Shown here: positions 34,814-44,003 of the stretch, piece by piece
Layout of the letters: each line of letters begins with the position of its first letter
Numbering within the stretch: the first letter of the stretch is position 1
Translations under genes and position numbers: made by a program
NCBI GenBank assembly: GCA_009694465.1
Contig: SHUW01000002.1
Location: forward strand, 1-52,220
Length of the DNA: 52,220 nt
Direction: 5' to 3'
Source of the DNA: Ilumatobacteraceae bacterium
Lineage (GTDB): Bacteria; Actinomycetota; Acidimicrobiia; Acidimicrobiales; Ilumatobacteraceae
The notes under the pieces: model-generated
The model's database searches: none
What the model was told of the DNA's origin: nothing
What the model saw: the letters and a program-made list of their open reading frames with translations, nothing else

Positions 34814-36415
34814 TTAGAGGATGGCCGCAAGGGCGGCCAATAGGGATTGCAAAATTTCTGCTTCCACATCCACTGCTTCGCCGTATAACTTGACCTTTGG
34901 TTCGGTTCCACTTGGACGCACCTGTAGTCGCACACCCTCTCCACCAACTTCATCAAGCCACAGTCGCAACAAATTGGCTTCTTTGAAATCTTCCACCTTG
35001 ACCACAACTCGTCCGGCAATAGTTACTGGTGGAGAAGAACGCAGACGATCCACCGCTAATAATCCATCACTCGGATTCATCTTGACGCTCAACTCCCCCG
35101 TCACATGCCGTCCGTATTGCTCTGCGATCTGATTGAGGCGACCTTGCAAAGTCGTCCCTTCGGCTACGGCCAATGCCGCCACCTCAGTCATCAACACTGC
35201 TGCGGCGATTCCGTCCTTATCAAGTGGACGATCAGCCACTAAATATCCCAAAGCTTGTTCGTAGGCGAAGACCAAACGCTTGTCGCTGTGTCGCAGTGCC
35301 GCATCTGCGATCCACTTGAAGCCAGTAAATGTCTCCTCGTAGGCAACCCCATGCGAAGTAGCCATTTTTCCTAACAGCGACGACGAAACCAAAGTTGTCA
35401 CGACCAAACGATCATCACCTTGGGTGTGGCGCAACACGTGATCACCGAGCAACCAGCCGATTTCATCGCCACGCAACAAGCGCCATGCGGTGCCCATGGG
35501 TATCGCAACTCCAAGTCGATCAGCGTCGGGGTCATTAGCTAATGCCAGTGCCGCTCCCGATATCCGCGCCACCTCAATGACTCGGTCCATCGCTCCAGGC
35601 TCTTCAGGGTTTGGGAAGACCACTGTCGGAAACATCGCATCTGGTTGTTGTTGTTCAATAACTACAATCGGTTCTGACAACCCGGCCACTTCAAAAGCCC
35701 GAAGAGCGGTCGCTCCTCCGACTCCATGCATCGCCGTATAAGCCACCTTGATCGCTGGCACAGAATGACATAAGCGCACCGATGGGATCCACTGCAGATA
35801 ATTCTCGACGCAGGAATCATCCAAGGTGTGAATCAGAGAGGAATCAATGGCGGCTACTTCAATATTTGTGGGGTCGAAGAAGGCTATTGCATCAGAAATC
35901 GCCACATCATGAGGTGGAACGATCTGAGCACCCGAACCCAAATAGACCTTGTAGCCATTGTCCTCACGAGGATTGTGGCTTGCGGTCACCATGACACCCG
36001 CACAGGCACCAAGAGCCGTGATATTCCAAGCCAACACTGGAGTCGGCAAAACAGTGGGCAACAACATGGCCTTCATTCCACGCGCCGCGGCAACCCGCGC
36101 CGTGTCCACTGCGAAGTCATGGCTTTTATGACGCGCATCGAAGCCAATCAACACACCAGATTCAGATGCCCCTTGTACTGTCCGCAACAGATAATCCACT
36201 AAGCCTGCGGCTGTTTGACGTACAACCAAACGATTCATCCCGAGAGGCCCAGCCATAATCGGGGCGCGTAGTCCGGCTGTTCCGAACATCAACCGACCGC
36301 TGAAGTGGCCTTCAAGTTGCGATTCGTCACCTGCCAGCAATTCTCGCAACTGCAGGCGCATATCTTCGTCAGGTTCGGCCTCTAACCATTTCTGTGCCTC
36401 TTCACGACTCATCAT
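34814..36415 (-). CDS. Phosphoglucomutase/phosphomannomutase (phosphohexomutase)
   Basis: Interconverts hexose 1- and 6-phosphates, 533 residues, alpha-D-phosphohexomutase family (PGM2/PmmB-like). The phosphoserine loop is VTASHNPREDNGYKVY, the Mg site DPDADRLGVA, the sugar loop FAYEQALGYLV, and the phosphate loop VRPSGTEPKVKLY near the C-terminus. LMFGTAGLRAPIMAGPLGMN near residue 50 is typical of this long form. It lies 6 bp after the PfkB kinase and is likely cotranscribed with it; a nucleoside-salvage role via ribose phosphate is a reasonable alternative to glucose/mannose. Confidence 0.92.
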   Translation of the reverse strand: MMSREEAQKWLEAEPDEDMRLQLRELLAGDESQLEGHFSGRLMFGTAGLRAPIMAGPLGMNRLVVRQTAAGLVDYLLRTVQGASESGVLIGFDARHKSHDFAVDTARVAAARGMKAMLLPTVLPTPVLAWNITALGACAGVMVTASHNPREDNGYKVYLGSGAQIVPPHDVAISDAIAFFDPTNIEVAAIDSSLIHTLDDSCVENYLQWIPSVRLCHSVPAIKVAYTAMHGVGGATALRAFEVAGLSEPIVVIEQQQPDAMFPTVVFPNPEEPGAMDRVIEVARISGAALALANDPDADRLGVAIPMGTAWRLLRGDEIGWLLGDHVLRHTQGDDRLVVTTLVSSSLLGKMATSHGVAYEETFTGFKWIADAALRHSDKRLVFAYEQALGYLVADRPLDKDGIAAAVLMTEVAALAVAEGTTLQGRLNQIAEQYGRHVTGELSVKMNPSDGLLAVDRLRSSPPVTIAGRVVVKVEDFKEANLLRLWLDEVGGEGVRLQVRPSGTEPKVKLYGEAVDVEAEILQSLLAALAAIL

Positions 36416-36421
36416 GCATCC

Positions 36422-37423
36422 TTAGAACTGTGGCAACAGCGTACGCAACTCCACTAGTGGACGCGGACCGACATGGGAAATGACCTCCCCAGCCGCTATT
36501 GAACCCAAAATCGCAGAATTCTCAAGGGAGTATCCGTTGGTGTAACCAAAGAGAAATCCTGCGGCAAAAAGATCCCCCGCACCAGTGGTATCAATGACAC
36601 GGGGAACATCTTGCGCGGGCACATCAAGCACCTCGTCGCGAGTAATGATTGATGCTCCGCGCGGTCCACGCGTGATCACCGCCAGAGAACTATCCCGTCG
36701 AACGGCATCTACTGCATCTTGAAAACTCTGCAGTTGATACAGCGATAACAACTCCTGTTCATTTCCGAACAAAATATCAACCTCATCAGTCACCAACGCT
36801 CGGAAATCCTCGCGGTGACGATCCACGCAAAAACTATCCGAGAGACTCAACGACACTTCCCTGCCGGCCGCATGGGCGACTCGAGCGGCATGGCGAAAAG
36901 CAGCCTTGGCATCGTCGCGATCAAAAAGATAGCCCTCCATATAGAGCACTTTTCCGGCAGCCACAACGTCAACATCAACATCAGCAGGTTCCATGAAAGA
37001 CGACACTCCCAAAAAGGTATTCATCGTGCGCTGGGCATCAGGGGTCACCACGATGATGCAGCGTCCGGTAGCAATCCCATCAAGCGGCTGTCCTGGGCTG
37101 AAATGCACTCCGACAGCCAGCAGATCATGCCCGAAGACTTGTCCCAAATCATCTTCACTCACTTTGCCAATGTAGGCAGCCTTGCCTCCAAAACTGGCGA
37201 CTCCGCAAACCGTGTTGGCGGCTGAACCACCACTCATCTCGACGGCGGTCCCTATGGCTCGATAGAGATGGTGCGCACGATCGCTGTCAATCAAAGTCAT
37301 CGAACCTTTGACCAAAGATTGTGCAGTAATGAAGGCGTCATCAGCCTCACCAATGACGTCAACTAAGGCATTACCAATACCCACGACATCGTAGATCGGA
37401 GCATTTTCAGACTGTGTGGACAC
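36422..37423 (-). CDS. PfkB-family kinase, adenosine-kinase-like
   Basis: Likely phosphorylates adenosine or a related nucleoside or sugar, 333 residues. VVGIGNALVDVIGEAD is the N-terminal motif, MSGGSAANTVCGVASFGGKAAYIGKV the PfkB signature 1, and DTTGAGDLFAAGFLFGYTNG signature 2 with the catalytic Asp. The closest remembered homologues are annotated adenosine kinase, but ribokinase-like specificity is possible. The GTG start at 37423 overlaps the extended upstream ORF of the divergent pepN, which itself starts at 37506. TAGCGT lies 8 nt before the GTG. Confidence 0.88.
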   Translation of the reverse strand: MSTQSENAPIYDVVGIGNALVDVIGEADDAFITAQSLVKGSMTLIDSDRAHHLYRAIGTAVEMSGGSAANTVCGVASFGGKAAYIGKVSEDDLGQVFGHDLLAVGVHFSPGQPLDGIATGRCIIVVTPDAQRTMNTFLGVSSFMEPADVDVDVVAAGKVLYMEGYLFDRDDAKAAFRHAARVAHAAGREVSLSLSDSFCVDRHREDFRALVTDEVDILFGNEQELLSLYQLQSFQDAVDAVRRDSSLAVITRGPRGASIITRDEVLDVPAQDVPRVIDTTGAGDLFAAGFLFGYTNGYSLENSAILGSIAAGEVISHVGPRPLVELRTLLPQF

Positions 37424-37493
37424 GAGATTCTACGCTACTCGGCGAAGTAGCCCCGAAGAAGGTTTCGCATACTCTTGGTGCATCATTCAACGC

Positions 37494-37499
37494 TACGCT
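37494..37499 (+). promoter_or_regulatory. Putative leaderless -10 box of pepN
   Basis: TACGCT ends 6 nt before ATG 37506. There is no Shine-Dalgarno. It supports starting PepN here and not at 37416. Confidence 0.4.
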
Positions 37500-37505
37500 C
37501 AAGCG

Positions 37506-40091
37506 ATGAGTAGTAATTCCCCCAAAGTCTCTGGTCATGAAGATCAACTGGATCCCTATCGGTTACCACGACATATTGTTCCTCATCGCTACGAGATTGA
37601 ACTTGAACCTCAATTAGCAGAGGCAACCTTTACTGGTCAGGTCACTATCACCGCTGAAGTTATGTCGTCAACCCGAATGATTGTCCTCAATTCCAAGGAC
37701 CTAGAGATCATCTCCGTTTTTGTTGATGGTCTCCCCTCACCATTCCGACTGGACCCAGAATCTGACCGCCTACTCATCGGTCTGCTCGAAGATTTACTTC
37801 CTGGCACAGCGATGATTGATATCACTTTCACGGGAATCCTCAATGACAAGTTGCGCGGCTTCTACCGCAGTACCTATACCGATGAAGACGGCATTACTCA
37901 GGTCATCGCTGCGTCGCAGATGCAATCCACTGATTGTCGTCGGGCATTTCCTTGCTTTGATGAACCCGATTTCAAGGCTGTGTTCTCGATAACTCTCATG
38001 ACCGATGCTGAGCATATGGCGATCAGTAATGGTCCAGAGATCTCCCGAACTCAACTTGAAGGCTCAGGTAATCAGAAAAAAGTTGCCGTGAAATTTGCGG
38101 ACACGATGTCAATGAGCACCTACCTCGTTGCCTTTATTGTCGGAAAACTTGAGGCGACGCAGGCCATAGATGTTGATGGTGTACCTCTGCGTGTTATTCA
38201 CGTACCCGGAAAAAGTCACCTCACCGATTTCGCCTTAGACGTTGGCGCTAAGAGTCTGCGCTGGTTCGTTGACTATTACGGCATTCCGTATCCCGATGCC
38301 AAAATTGACATGGTCGCGTTACCTGACTTTGCTGCCGGAGCGATGGAGAATGTTGGCTGCATCACTTACCGCGAAAGTTTGCTACTTGTTGATCCAGTGA
38401 CCAGCACGCAAGCTGAACGACAAAACGTGGCTGATGTCGTGAGCCACGAATTGGCGCACATGTGGTTTGGCGATCTGGTCACAATGACATGGTGGAACGG
38501 CATTTGGTTGAACGAAGCTTTCGCTACTTTTATGGAAGTTGCAGCTGTCAATTCTTTTAAACCATCCTGGGAACGCTGGACAAGCTTTTCACTTTCACGA
38601 TCCGCCGCCTTCGAGGTGGACTCATTGGTCAACACTCGGTCTGTGGAATTTGAAGTACGTTCACCGCAGGATTGCGAGGGCATGTTTGATGTCCTGACAT
38701 ATGAAAAGGGCGGCTCACTACTGCGCATGCTTGAGCAGTTTCTTGGCGAGGATCGCTTCCGTGAAGGAGTGCGCCACTATCTCCATAAACATTCCTACGC
38801 CAACACCGAGACCAGTGACCTTTGGGATTCCATTGAACATGCCGCCGCTCAACACGGTAGCGAACCAGTGCGCGAGTTGATGGATTCATGGATTTGGCAG
38901 CCGGGTTATCCTCTGATCACCGCCGAACTCAATTCGGCTGGCAATGCCCTGACCTTGCGTCAACAACGATTTTCTTTTGACCACGATTCGCATGCGCTCA
39001 CCCAAACATGGCTCGTCCCGATCCACATCCGCATCAATGATCAGGTCAGCAAGCATCTACTGATCGGTGATTCACTTGAGATCGCGATCGCTGATTCGCA
39101 TGCCACTATCGTGGTTAATGCTGGAGGTCACGGCTATTACCGTGTCGCTTATGCCCCCGAACTGCTCGGTCGCCTGAAGGGTTCCGAGATTGCATCTCTG
39201 GCGACGATCGAGCGTTACAGTTTGGTTGACGATGCTTGGAATGCCGTCGTTGCCGGACGATTACAGGCCATTGAATTTATCTCACTAGTTGAAGAATTTT
39301 CTTCCGAGCGTGATCTCGCAGTTTGGCAAGCAATTGCCATAGGTCTTCGCAGTTGCGCCCGTCTGATGAGCAACACAGAATTACCGAAACTGGAAAGTCG
39401 TATTCGCTCACTGGTCGCTCCAGCGCTTACTGATATTGGCTGGGAGCAAGGGGCTAACGAAGATGATCTGCGCGGCAAATTACGCGGACTTCTCGTCACC
39501 CTGCTGGCGATCAATGGAAATGATCTCACTGCTCAAGAGCGTTGTCGCTCCATCGAGTTCCGCCATGAAGGTAATGACCAGACCATTCATCCGGACTTGC
39601 TTTCGGCAGCGACAACTGTCGTGGCCAGTAGTGGCAATGAGGAAGATTACGAATATATGTTGAGCAAATTTCAAAGTGCTGAGAATCCGCAAGAACAACT
39701 GCGATATCTCTACGCATTGGCCGAGTTTGATGATCCACAACTACTTCTTCGTACTTGCAATTTCGCCGTGAGTGGAGAAGTAAAAAACCAGAACGCACCC
39801 TTTGTATTGGCACAATGCATGAAGGCGCGAATCAACGGACACCTAGCGTGGGATTTCGTCCAACATTTCTGGGATCAAGCTCAAGAACTTTTCCCGATCA
39901 ACACCATCGTGCGCATGGTGGGTACCGTGCAATTTCTCAATACTCCTGAGGTCGCGAACACTGTCCAGTCATTCTTTAGCGAACACGATATTGCACAGTC
40001 AGCCAAAGGCTTGCAACAAATCTTGGAGCGTCAAAGAGTTAATACTGCTCTGCGCTCGCGCGAGGAATCTCGCCTGAGCGCGCAGCTGTAA
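37506..40091 (+). CDS. pepN: Aminopeptidase N (M1 family)
   Basis: Zinc aminopeptidase that removes N-terminal residues from peptides in the cytosol, 861 residues. The exopeptidase motif is GAMEN (278-282) and the zinc site HELAH (314-318) with the third ligand Glu337 in WLNEAF. RLPRHIVPHRYEIELEPQL opens the N-terminal beta-saddle; the C-terminal 330 residues form the ERAP1-like helical domain. The track adds 30 residues upstream that overlap the divergent kinase; ATG 37506 has TACGCT 6 nt upstream. No signal peptide. Confidence 0.95.
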   Translation: MSSNSPKVSGHEDQLDPYRLPRHIVPHRYEIELEPQLAEATFTGQVTITAEVMSSTRMIVLNSKDLEIISVFVDGLPSPFRLDPESDRLLIGLLEDLLPGTAMIDITFTGILNDKLRGFYRSTYTDEDGITQVIAASQMQSTDCRRAFPCFDEPDFKAVFSITLMTDAEHMAISNGPEISRTQLEGSGNQKKVAVKFADTMSMSTYLVAFIVGKLEATQAIDVDGVPLRVIHVPGKSHLTDFALDVGAKSLRWFVDYYGIPYPDAKIDMVALPDFAAGAMENVGCITYRESLLLVDPVTSTQAERQNVADVVSHELAHMWFGDLVTMTWWNGIWLNEAFATFMEVAAVNSFKPSWERWTSFSLSRSAAFEVDSLVNTRSVEFEVRSPQDCEGMFDVLTYEKGGSLLRMLEQFLGEDRFREGVRHYLHKHSYANTETSDLWDSIEHAAAQHGSEPVRELMDSWIWQPGYPLITAELNSAGNALTLRQQRFSFDHDSHALTQTWLVPIHIRINDQVSKHLLIGDSLEIAIADSHATIVVNAGGHGYYRVAYAPELLGRLKGSEIASLATIERYSLVDDAWNAVVAGRLQAIEFISLVEEFSSERDLAVWQAIAIGLRSCARLMSNTELPKLESRIRSLVAPALTDIGWEQGANEDDLRGKLRGLLVTLLAINGNDLTAQERCRSIEFRHEGNDQTIHPDLLSAATTVVASSGNEEDYEYMLSKFQSAENPQEQLRYLYALAEFDDPQLLLRTCNFAVSGEVKNQNAPFVLAQCMKARINGHLAWDFVQHFWDQAQELFPINTIVRMVGTVQFLNTPEVANTVQSFFSEHDIAQSAKGLQQILERQRVNTALRSREESRLSAQL

Positions 40092-40140
40092 CGAGCGTTC
40101 CATCTGATCTAACCCCGAGGGCAGAATACCCTTCAAGACA

Positions 40141-40257
40141 GTGCGCTCACCGCATACCGTGTTTGCCGATGCAGTGAATCGTCATCATGGCGTTGTTTTC
40201 GCCGCTAATGCCGAAGATGGTGGAGCCATTGTTGCTTTCAATGTGCCCGAACCATAA
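40141..40257 (+). pseudogene. Short ORF resembling a decayed class III adenylyl cyclase fragment
   Basis: GTG 40141 opens 38 codons: HTVFADAVNRHHGVVFAANA then EDGGAIVAFNVPEP. The order resembles the cyclase catalytic stretch H-x-x-x-x-x-A-x-x-x-H-G-G-V-V-F-x-x-x-GD-x-x-x-x-AF. The frame is open only from 40108, and no ribosome site or rest of a cyclase is visible, so it looks like a relic in the 238-bp gap between pepN and the thiolase. It could equally be a chance ORF. Confidence 0.25.
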
Positions 40258-40268
40258 ATCTTCGCCAA

Positions 40269-40322
40269 AAACCGACTACGGTTTGTAGTGCTTTAGCGGA
40301 TTTTTCCGCCAATACGAAGGAG
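40269..40322 (+). promoter_or_regulatory. Thiolase leader: two short hairpins and ribosome site
   Basis: AAACCG / CGGTTT (40269-40284, 4-nt loop) and GCGGA / TCCGC (40296-40309, TTTT loop) are two consecutive perfect inverted repeats. AAGGAG (40317-40322) lies 7 nt before ATG 40330. TACGGT at 40277-40282, inside the first repeat, could be a -10 box, giving a leader of about 40 nt that holds the second hairpin. A terminator for pepN is the alternative for the first repeat. Confidence 0.3.
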
Positions 40323-40329
40323 ATAGACC

Positions 40330-41559
40330 ATGTCCGAAGCTTGGATCATTGATGGAGTTCGTAGCCCGCGCGGACGAGGCAAGGCAACAGGTTCGCTTCA
40401 TCATATTCACCCCCAAGAACTCTTGGCGCAGGTTCTCAATGCGCTTCAGAAGCGCGTCGGCTTTGATACTGCTGACGTAGACGATGTAATCATCGGTAAC
40501 GGCAACAGCGTGGGCGATCATGGGGCGTGTATCGGTCGTATGGCAGTGCTCGCTGCCGGATGGCCAGTCACTGCACCTGGCGTCACCATCAACCGCTTTT
40601 GTGGTTCTGGCCAGCAGGCGGTGACCTGGGCGGCAATGGGAGTTCAGGCTGGACACCAAGACCTCGTCATCGCTGGTGGAGTCGAGTCAATGTCGCGTTG
40701 GCCCGCACCAGACGGCGCACCAGACTTCACCTCAGGAAACGCTGCTCTCCGAGAAATGTTTCCCATGGTCCCGCAAGGTATTTCTGCGGACTTGATCGCC
40801 ACCATCGGTGGTTTTACGCGCGCTGATGTCGACGAGTTGGCTTTCATCAGCCAACAACGCGCCGCAATTGCTCAGGCGGAAGGCCGTTTTGATCGCAGCA
40901 TTATTCCAATCCTCAATCCTGATGGAACCGTTGCATTAGCCAAAGATGAACACCTGCGCCCTGAGACCACAAGGGAATCTCTAGCCGGTCTCTCAGCCTC
41001 ATTTGAGCGCCTCGGTGCGCACAAGTTTGCCGAGTTTGACAGCACATTTGATGAGATGTGCCGACAGGTCTATCCCGAAATCAGTTCTGTTGATCATGTT
41101 CATCATGCCGGCAACTCCTCAGGTGTCGTTGATGGCGCTGGAGCGATCATGATCACTAGTCCCGAATATGCCAAGGCTCACGGACTCAAGCCGCGCGCAA
41201 GAATCATCATGTCAGCAGTTGCTGGAGCAGAACCAGTGATCATGCTCACCGCACCAGCGCCAGCGTCAAAGAAATGTCTTGAGCGTGCCCGAATGACTAC
41301 CAAGGATATTGACCTGTGGGAAATCAATGAAGCCTTTGCAGCGATCCCACTACGCGCCATGCGCGAACTGGGAATCACCAATGAGAATGTCAATGTCAAT
41401 GGCGGTGCTATCGCTCTTGGTCACCCGATTGGTGGCAGTGGCGCAATGCTGATGCAGACCGCACTGGACGAACTTGAGCGTCAAGATAAGCAGACCGCAC
41501 TCATCACGATGTGCACCGGTGGCGGCATGGGAACAGCCACCATTATTGAACGCATGTAG
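40330..41559 (+). CDS. Acetyl-CoA acetyltransferase (thiolase)
   Basis: Thiolytic cleavage or condensation of acyl-CoA, 409 residues. [19 protein letters not shown] holds the nucleophilic Cys, [15 protein letters not shown] the NEAFA motif, [18 protein letters not shown] the GHP histidine, and [14 protein letters not shown] the second active Cys. The ribosome site AAGGAG is 7 nt upstream. It sits at the edge of a catabolic block with acyl-CoA dehydrogenase and SDR genes, so degradation is more likely than synthesis. Confidence 0.95.
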   Translation: MSEAWIIDGVRSPRGRGKATGSLHHIHPQELLAQVLNALQKRVGFDTADVDDVIIGNGNSVGDHGACIGRMAVLAAGWPVTAPGVTINRFCGSGQQAVTWAAMGVQAGHQDLVIAGGVESMSRWPAPDGAPDFTSGNAALREMFPMVPQGISADLIATIGGFTRADVDELAFISQQRAAIAQAEGRFDRSIIPILNPDGTVALAKDEHLRPETTRESLAGLSASFERLGAHKFAEFDSTFDEMCRQVYPEISSVDHVHHAGNSSGVVDGAGAIMITSPEYAKAHGLKPRARIIMSAVAGAEPVIMLTAPAPASKKCLERARMTTKDIDLWEINEAFAAIPLRAMRELGITNENVNVNGGAIALGHPIGGSGAMLMQTALDELERQDKQTALITMCTGGGMGTATIIERM

Positions 41560-41565
41560 TAGCAA

Positions 41566-42735
41566 CTATTCGCGCGGCAAGCCAAGAACTCTTTCGCCAA
41601 CAATGTTTCGTTGAATTTCTGTTGAACCCGCATAAATCGTATGTGCTCGGCTGAATAAGAAGGTGTGCTGGAAATCGTGCACTATTGAGCCTTCATCATG
41701 CATGATCAAAGCATTTGCCCCAAGTAAGTCAACTTCTAATTCACCGAGGCGTTGATGCCATTTCGACCAAAACAATTTGCCGATGGAGCCTTCAGGACCT
41801 GGCTGTCCCCCGTGCATAAAACGCGTCACGTTTCGCAAACCTGACCAACGCATAATTTCCAGTTCGCCGTAAGCGCGTGCAAGTCGTTGTCGCACCTCAA
41901 GATCATCGGCGAGACCCTGTTGCACGGCCAAGGCACGCACATTTTCAAATTCTTTAGCGAAACGTAATTGCTGGGCCATAAACGCAGTACCGCGTTCAAA
42001 GCCAAGGGTCCCCATTGCGGTCTTCCAGCCATTACCGCGTCCACCCACGACCATGTCCGCAGTCGTCGTGGCACCAGTAAAGAAAACTTCACAGAAATGA
42101 TCATTGCCCGAGAGATCTTTTAACGGCCGAACCTCAACCCCTGGCTGATCAATCGGCACCAGCAAATACGACAATGCTTTGTGGGCTTTTTCTTCAAGTT
42201 CGGTGCGACACAAAACAAAAATCCATTGCGCAAATTGGGCTTGGCTGGTCCACACCTTTTGACCGTCAATCCGCCATGTGTCGCCATCGAGAACTGCTGT
42301 GGTGCGAACTCCCGCTAAATCCGAGCCAGCACCAGGCTCGCTGAATCCCTGGCACCAATATTCGTCGCCACGCAAAATGGGAGGCAAGAACCTGGCTTGC
42401 TGTTCGGGCGAACCAAAGGTGATCAGAGTCGGTCCAAGCAAACCTTCGCCAAAGAATCCAGCTCTTTGAGGACCATTGGCCAAGGTGTACTCCTGGGCGA
42501 AAACCAACTCTTCGGCAACAGAGGCTTCTCTTCCTCCAAAAGCCTTGGGCCATGTCAAACCCAACCAGCCAGCGCGACCGAGTTCTTGCTCCCATGCCAC
42601 CCGCACATGCCAGTCGTGCGCACCCATTTCCGCCGAGGTACCAAGGCGGCGATAGTCGCCCACGAGGGTGCGGTTCAACCACTCGCGTACTTCATGGCGA
42701 AATTGGCTCGCCTCGGCCGACTCAGAAAACTCCAT
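41566..42735 (-). CDS. Acyl-CoA dehydrogenase
   Basis: FAD-dependent acyl-CoA dehydrogenase of 389 residues. WCQGFSEPGAGSDLAGVRTT and RIDGQKVWTSQAQFAQW form the core; RAHTIYAGSTEIQRNIVGERVLGLPRE is the C-terminal signature. FWSKWHQRLGELEVDLLG is like mycobacterial FadE enzymes. The start is ATG 42735, one codon after the GTG in the track. It ends 6 bp from the convergent thiolase and is divergent from an SDR, so it is the lone gene of its transcript. Confidence 0.92.
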   Translation of the reverse strand: MEFSESAEASQFRHEVREWLNRTLVGDYRRLGTSAEMGAHDWHVRVAWEQELGRAGWLGLTWPKAFGGREASVAEELVFAQEYTLANGPQRAGFFGEGLLGPTLITFGSPEQQARFLPPILRGDEYWCQGFSEPGAGSDLAGVRTTAVLDGDTWRIDGQKVWTSQAQFAQWIFVLCRTELEEKAHKALSYLLVPIDQPGVEVRPLKDLSGNDHFCEVFFTGATTTADMVVGGRGNGWKTAMGTLGFERGTAFMAQQLRFAKEFENVRALAVQQGLADDLEVRQRLARAYGELEIMRWSGLRNVTRFMHGGQPGPEGSIGKLFWSKWHQRLGELEVDLLGANALIMHDEGSIVHDFQHTFLFSRAHTIYAGSTEIQRNIVGERVLGLPRE

Positions 42736-42786
42736 CACTTAGTTTCGCCTGAAAGGTCCCTGTCGGTGAAATCGGGGCTTGAGGTC

Positions 42787-42792
42787 TAGGGT
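42787..42792 (+). promoter_or_regulatory. Putative leaderless -10 box of the SDR at 42800
   Basis: TAGGGT ends 7 nt before ATG 42800 and no ribosome site is present. It fits the TANNNT pattern and supports ATG 42800 over the track start. Confidence 0.35.
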
Positions 42793-42799
42793 CATTGAT

Positions 42800-43585
42800 A
42801 TGGCGTCACCCAATTCCCCAGATTTATTTGATCTCACTGGTCGTACCGCTCTCATCACAGGTGGAAGTCGTGGGCTGGGTAAAGAGATGGCGCTCGCCTT
42901 CGCCCGCCAAGGCGCAGAGATCATGATCGCCAGTCGATCCATCGAGTCCTGCCAAGAAACAGCCGCCGAGGTCTTTCAAGAAACAGGTCGCCGTTGTATT
43001 CCATACGCCTGCCATGTGGGCCGCTGGGACGAACTTGAAGGTTTAGCAGATGCTGTTTGGAATGAATTTGGAGGCCTTGACATCCTCGTCAATAATGCTG
43101 GCAAATCTCCGTTGTACGACAAGGTCGTCAATGTCAACGAGCAGATGTGGGATTCGGTCATTGGTATCAATCTCAAGGGACCCTTTCGTCTCACAGCGTT
43201 ACTTGGGACGCGGATGAGCGAACGGGCCATGCACCTAGGACGCAGTGCTTCAATCATCAATATCTCAAGCGTCGCCGCAATTCACCCAACGCCAGATGTC
43301 ATTCCCTACACCGCCGCCAAGGCAGGGCTCAATGCCATGACGATCGGATTTGCTCAGACATTAGGACCTCATGTCCGCGTCAACTGCATCATGCCGGGCT
43401 CGTTTCGCACCGACATTAGTAAGGCATGGAACTGGGACCTCGTTGATCAAGGAATGAAACGCATCGCCATGAAACGCGTTGGTGAACCCCACGAAATTGT
43501 CGGTGCTGCATTATTCTTAGCCAGCGATGCCAGCAGTTATATGACGGGTTCCGTTTTCACCGTTGATGGTGGTATTCCTACATGA
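42800..43585 (+). CDS. SDR family oxidoreductase
   Basis: A 261-residue classical short-chain dehydrogenase. TALITGGSRGLGKEMALAFARQG is the cofactor motif, NNAGKSPLYDKVV follows, the catalytic Ser is in NISSVAAIHPTPD and the Tyr-Lys in PYTAAKAGLNAM; the C-terminus MTGSVFTVDGGIP is typical. The Ser-Arg after GG suggests NADP preference. The track adds seven upstream codons. It is followed 31 bp later by an NTF2-like gene with its own ribosome site. Confidence 0.9.
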   Translation: MASPNSPDLFDLTGRTALITGGSRGLGKEMALAFARQGAEIMIASRSIESCQETAAEVFQETGRRCIPYACHVGRWDELEGLADAVWNEFGGLDILVNNAGKSPLYDKVVNVNEQMWDSVIGINLKGPFRLTALLGTRMSERAMHLGRSASIINISSVAAIHPTPDVIPYTAAKAGLNAMTIGFAQTLGPHVRVNCIMPGSFRTDISKAWNWDLVDQGMKRIAMKRVGEPHEIVGAALFLASDASSYMTGSVFTVDGGIPT

Positions 43586-43616
43586 TTTGTTTGAACTCCG
43601 ACAAAAGGACAGTGCC

Positions 43617-44000
43617 ATGGCTCTGACGCCCGAAGAAAAACTTGACCATCAACGGCGCTTCGCCGAAGCAACGAATACAAGCCGACCAGATATCACTATG
43701 GCGATGTGTGTTCCCGGTGCATTGGTGTGGCATAACTTTGATGACAAATCCATCCCCTACGAGGACACTGGCAAGACCTTGACACGGATGCACGCGATGA
43801 TTCCCGATTTACGTTGGGAAACACGCAGCGTTGTGATCACCAGTGACGGCTGGATCTGGCAAGCGGCAATCATGGGAACAGCACCTGGCGGTCAATTATG
43901 TGCCCATTCCTGCATGGTCGTGACTCTGAACGATGACGGACTGATCACCAAACTGGATGAATACCTCGACCCAGCGCAAATGGCACCGCTGCGCAGTTAA
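43617..44000 (+). CDS. NTF2-like / SnoaL-type protein
   Basis: A 127-residue protein of the cone-shaped NTF2 fold. VPGALVWHNFDDKSIPYED, then LTRMHAMIPDLRWETRSVVI, GQLCAHSCMVVTLNDDGLITKLDEYLDPAQM have the usual SnoaL order. Members are isomerases, cyclases, dehydratases or simple binding proteins, often with His/Asp in the pocket. ATG 43617 has AAAGGA upstream. It is cotranscribed with the SDR and ends 3 bp from the convergent hydroxylase gene, so it may take part in the same catabolic block. Confidence 0.8.
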   Translation: MALTPEEKLDHQRRFAEATNTSRPDITMAMCVPGALVWHNFDDKSIPYEDTGKTLTRMHAMIPDLRWETRSVVITSDGWIWQAAIMGTAPGGQLCAHSCMVVTLNDDGLITKLDEYLDPAQMAPLRS

Positions 44001-44003
44001 CCG

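Noticed and set aside
35828-36202. 124-aa plus-strand ORF opposite the phosphohexomutase
   Set aside because: Antisense to a gene with all catalytic motifs and without family-like sequence.
42266-42682. 138-aa minus-strand ORF inside the acyl-CoA dehydrogenase
   Set aside because: It is the same strand but another frame of a gene with clear motifs, rich in Trp/Arg/Cys; a shadow.
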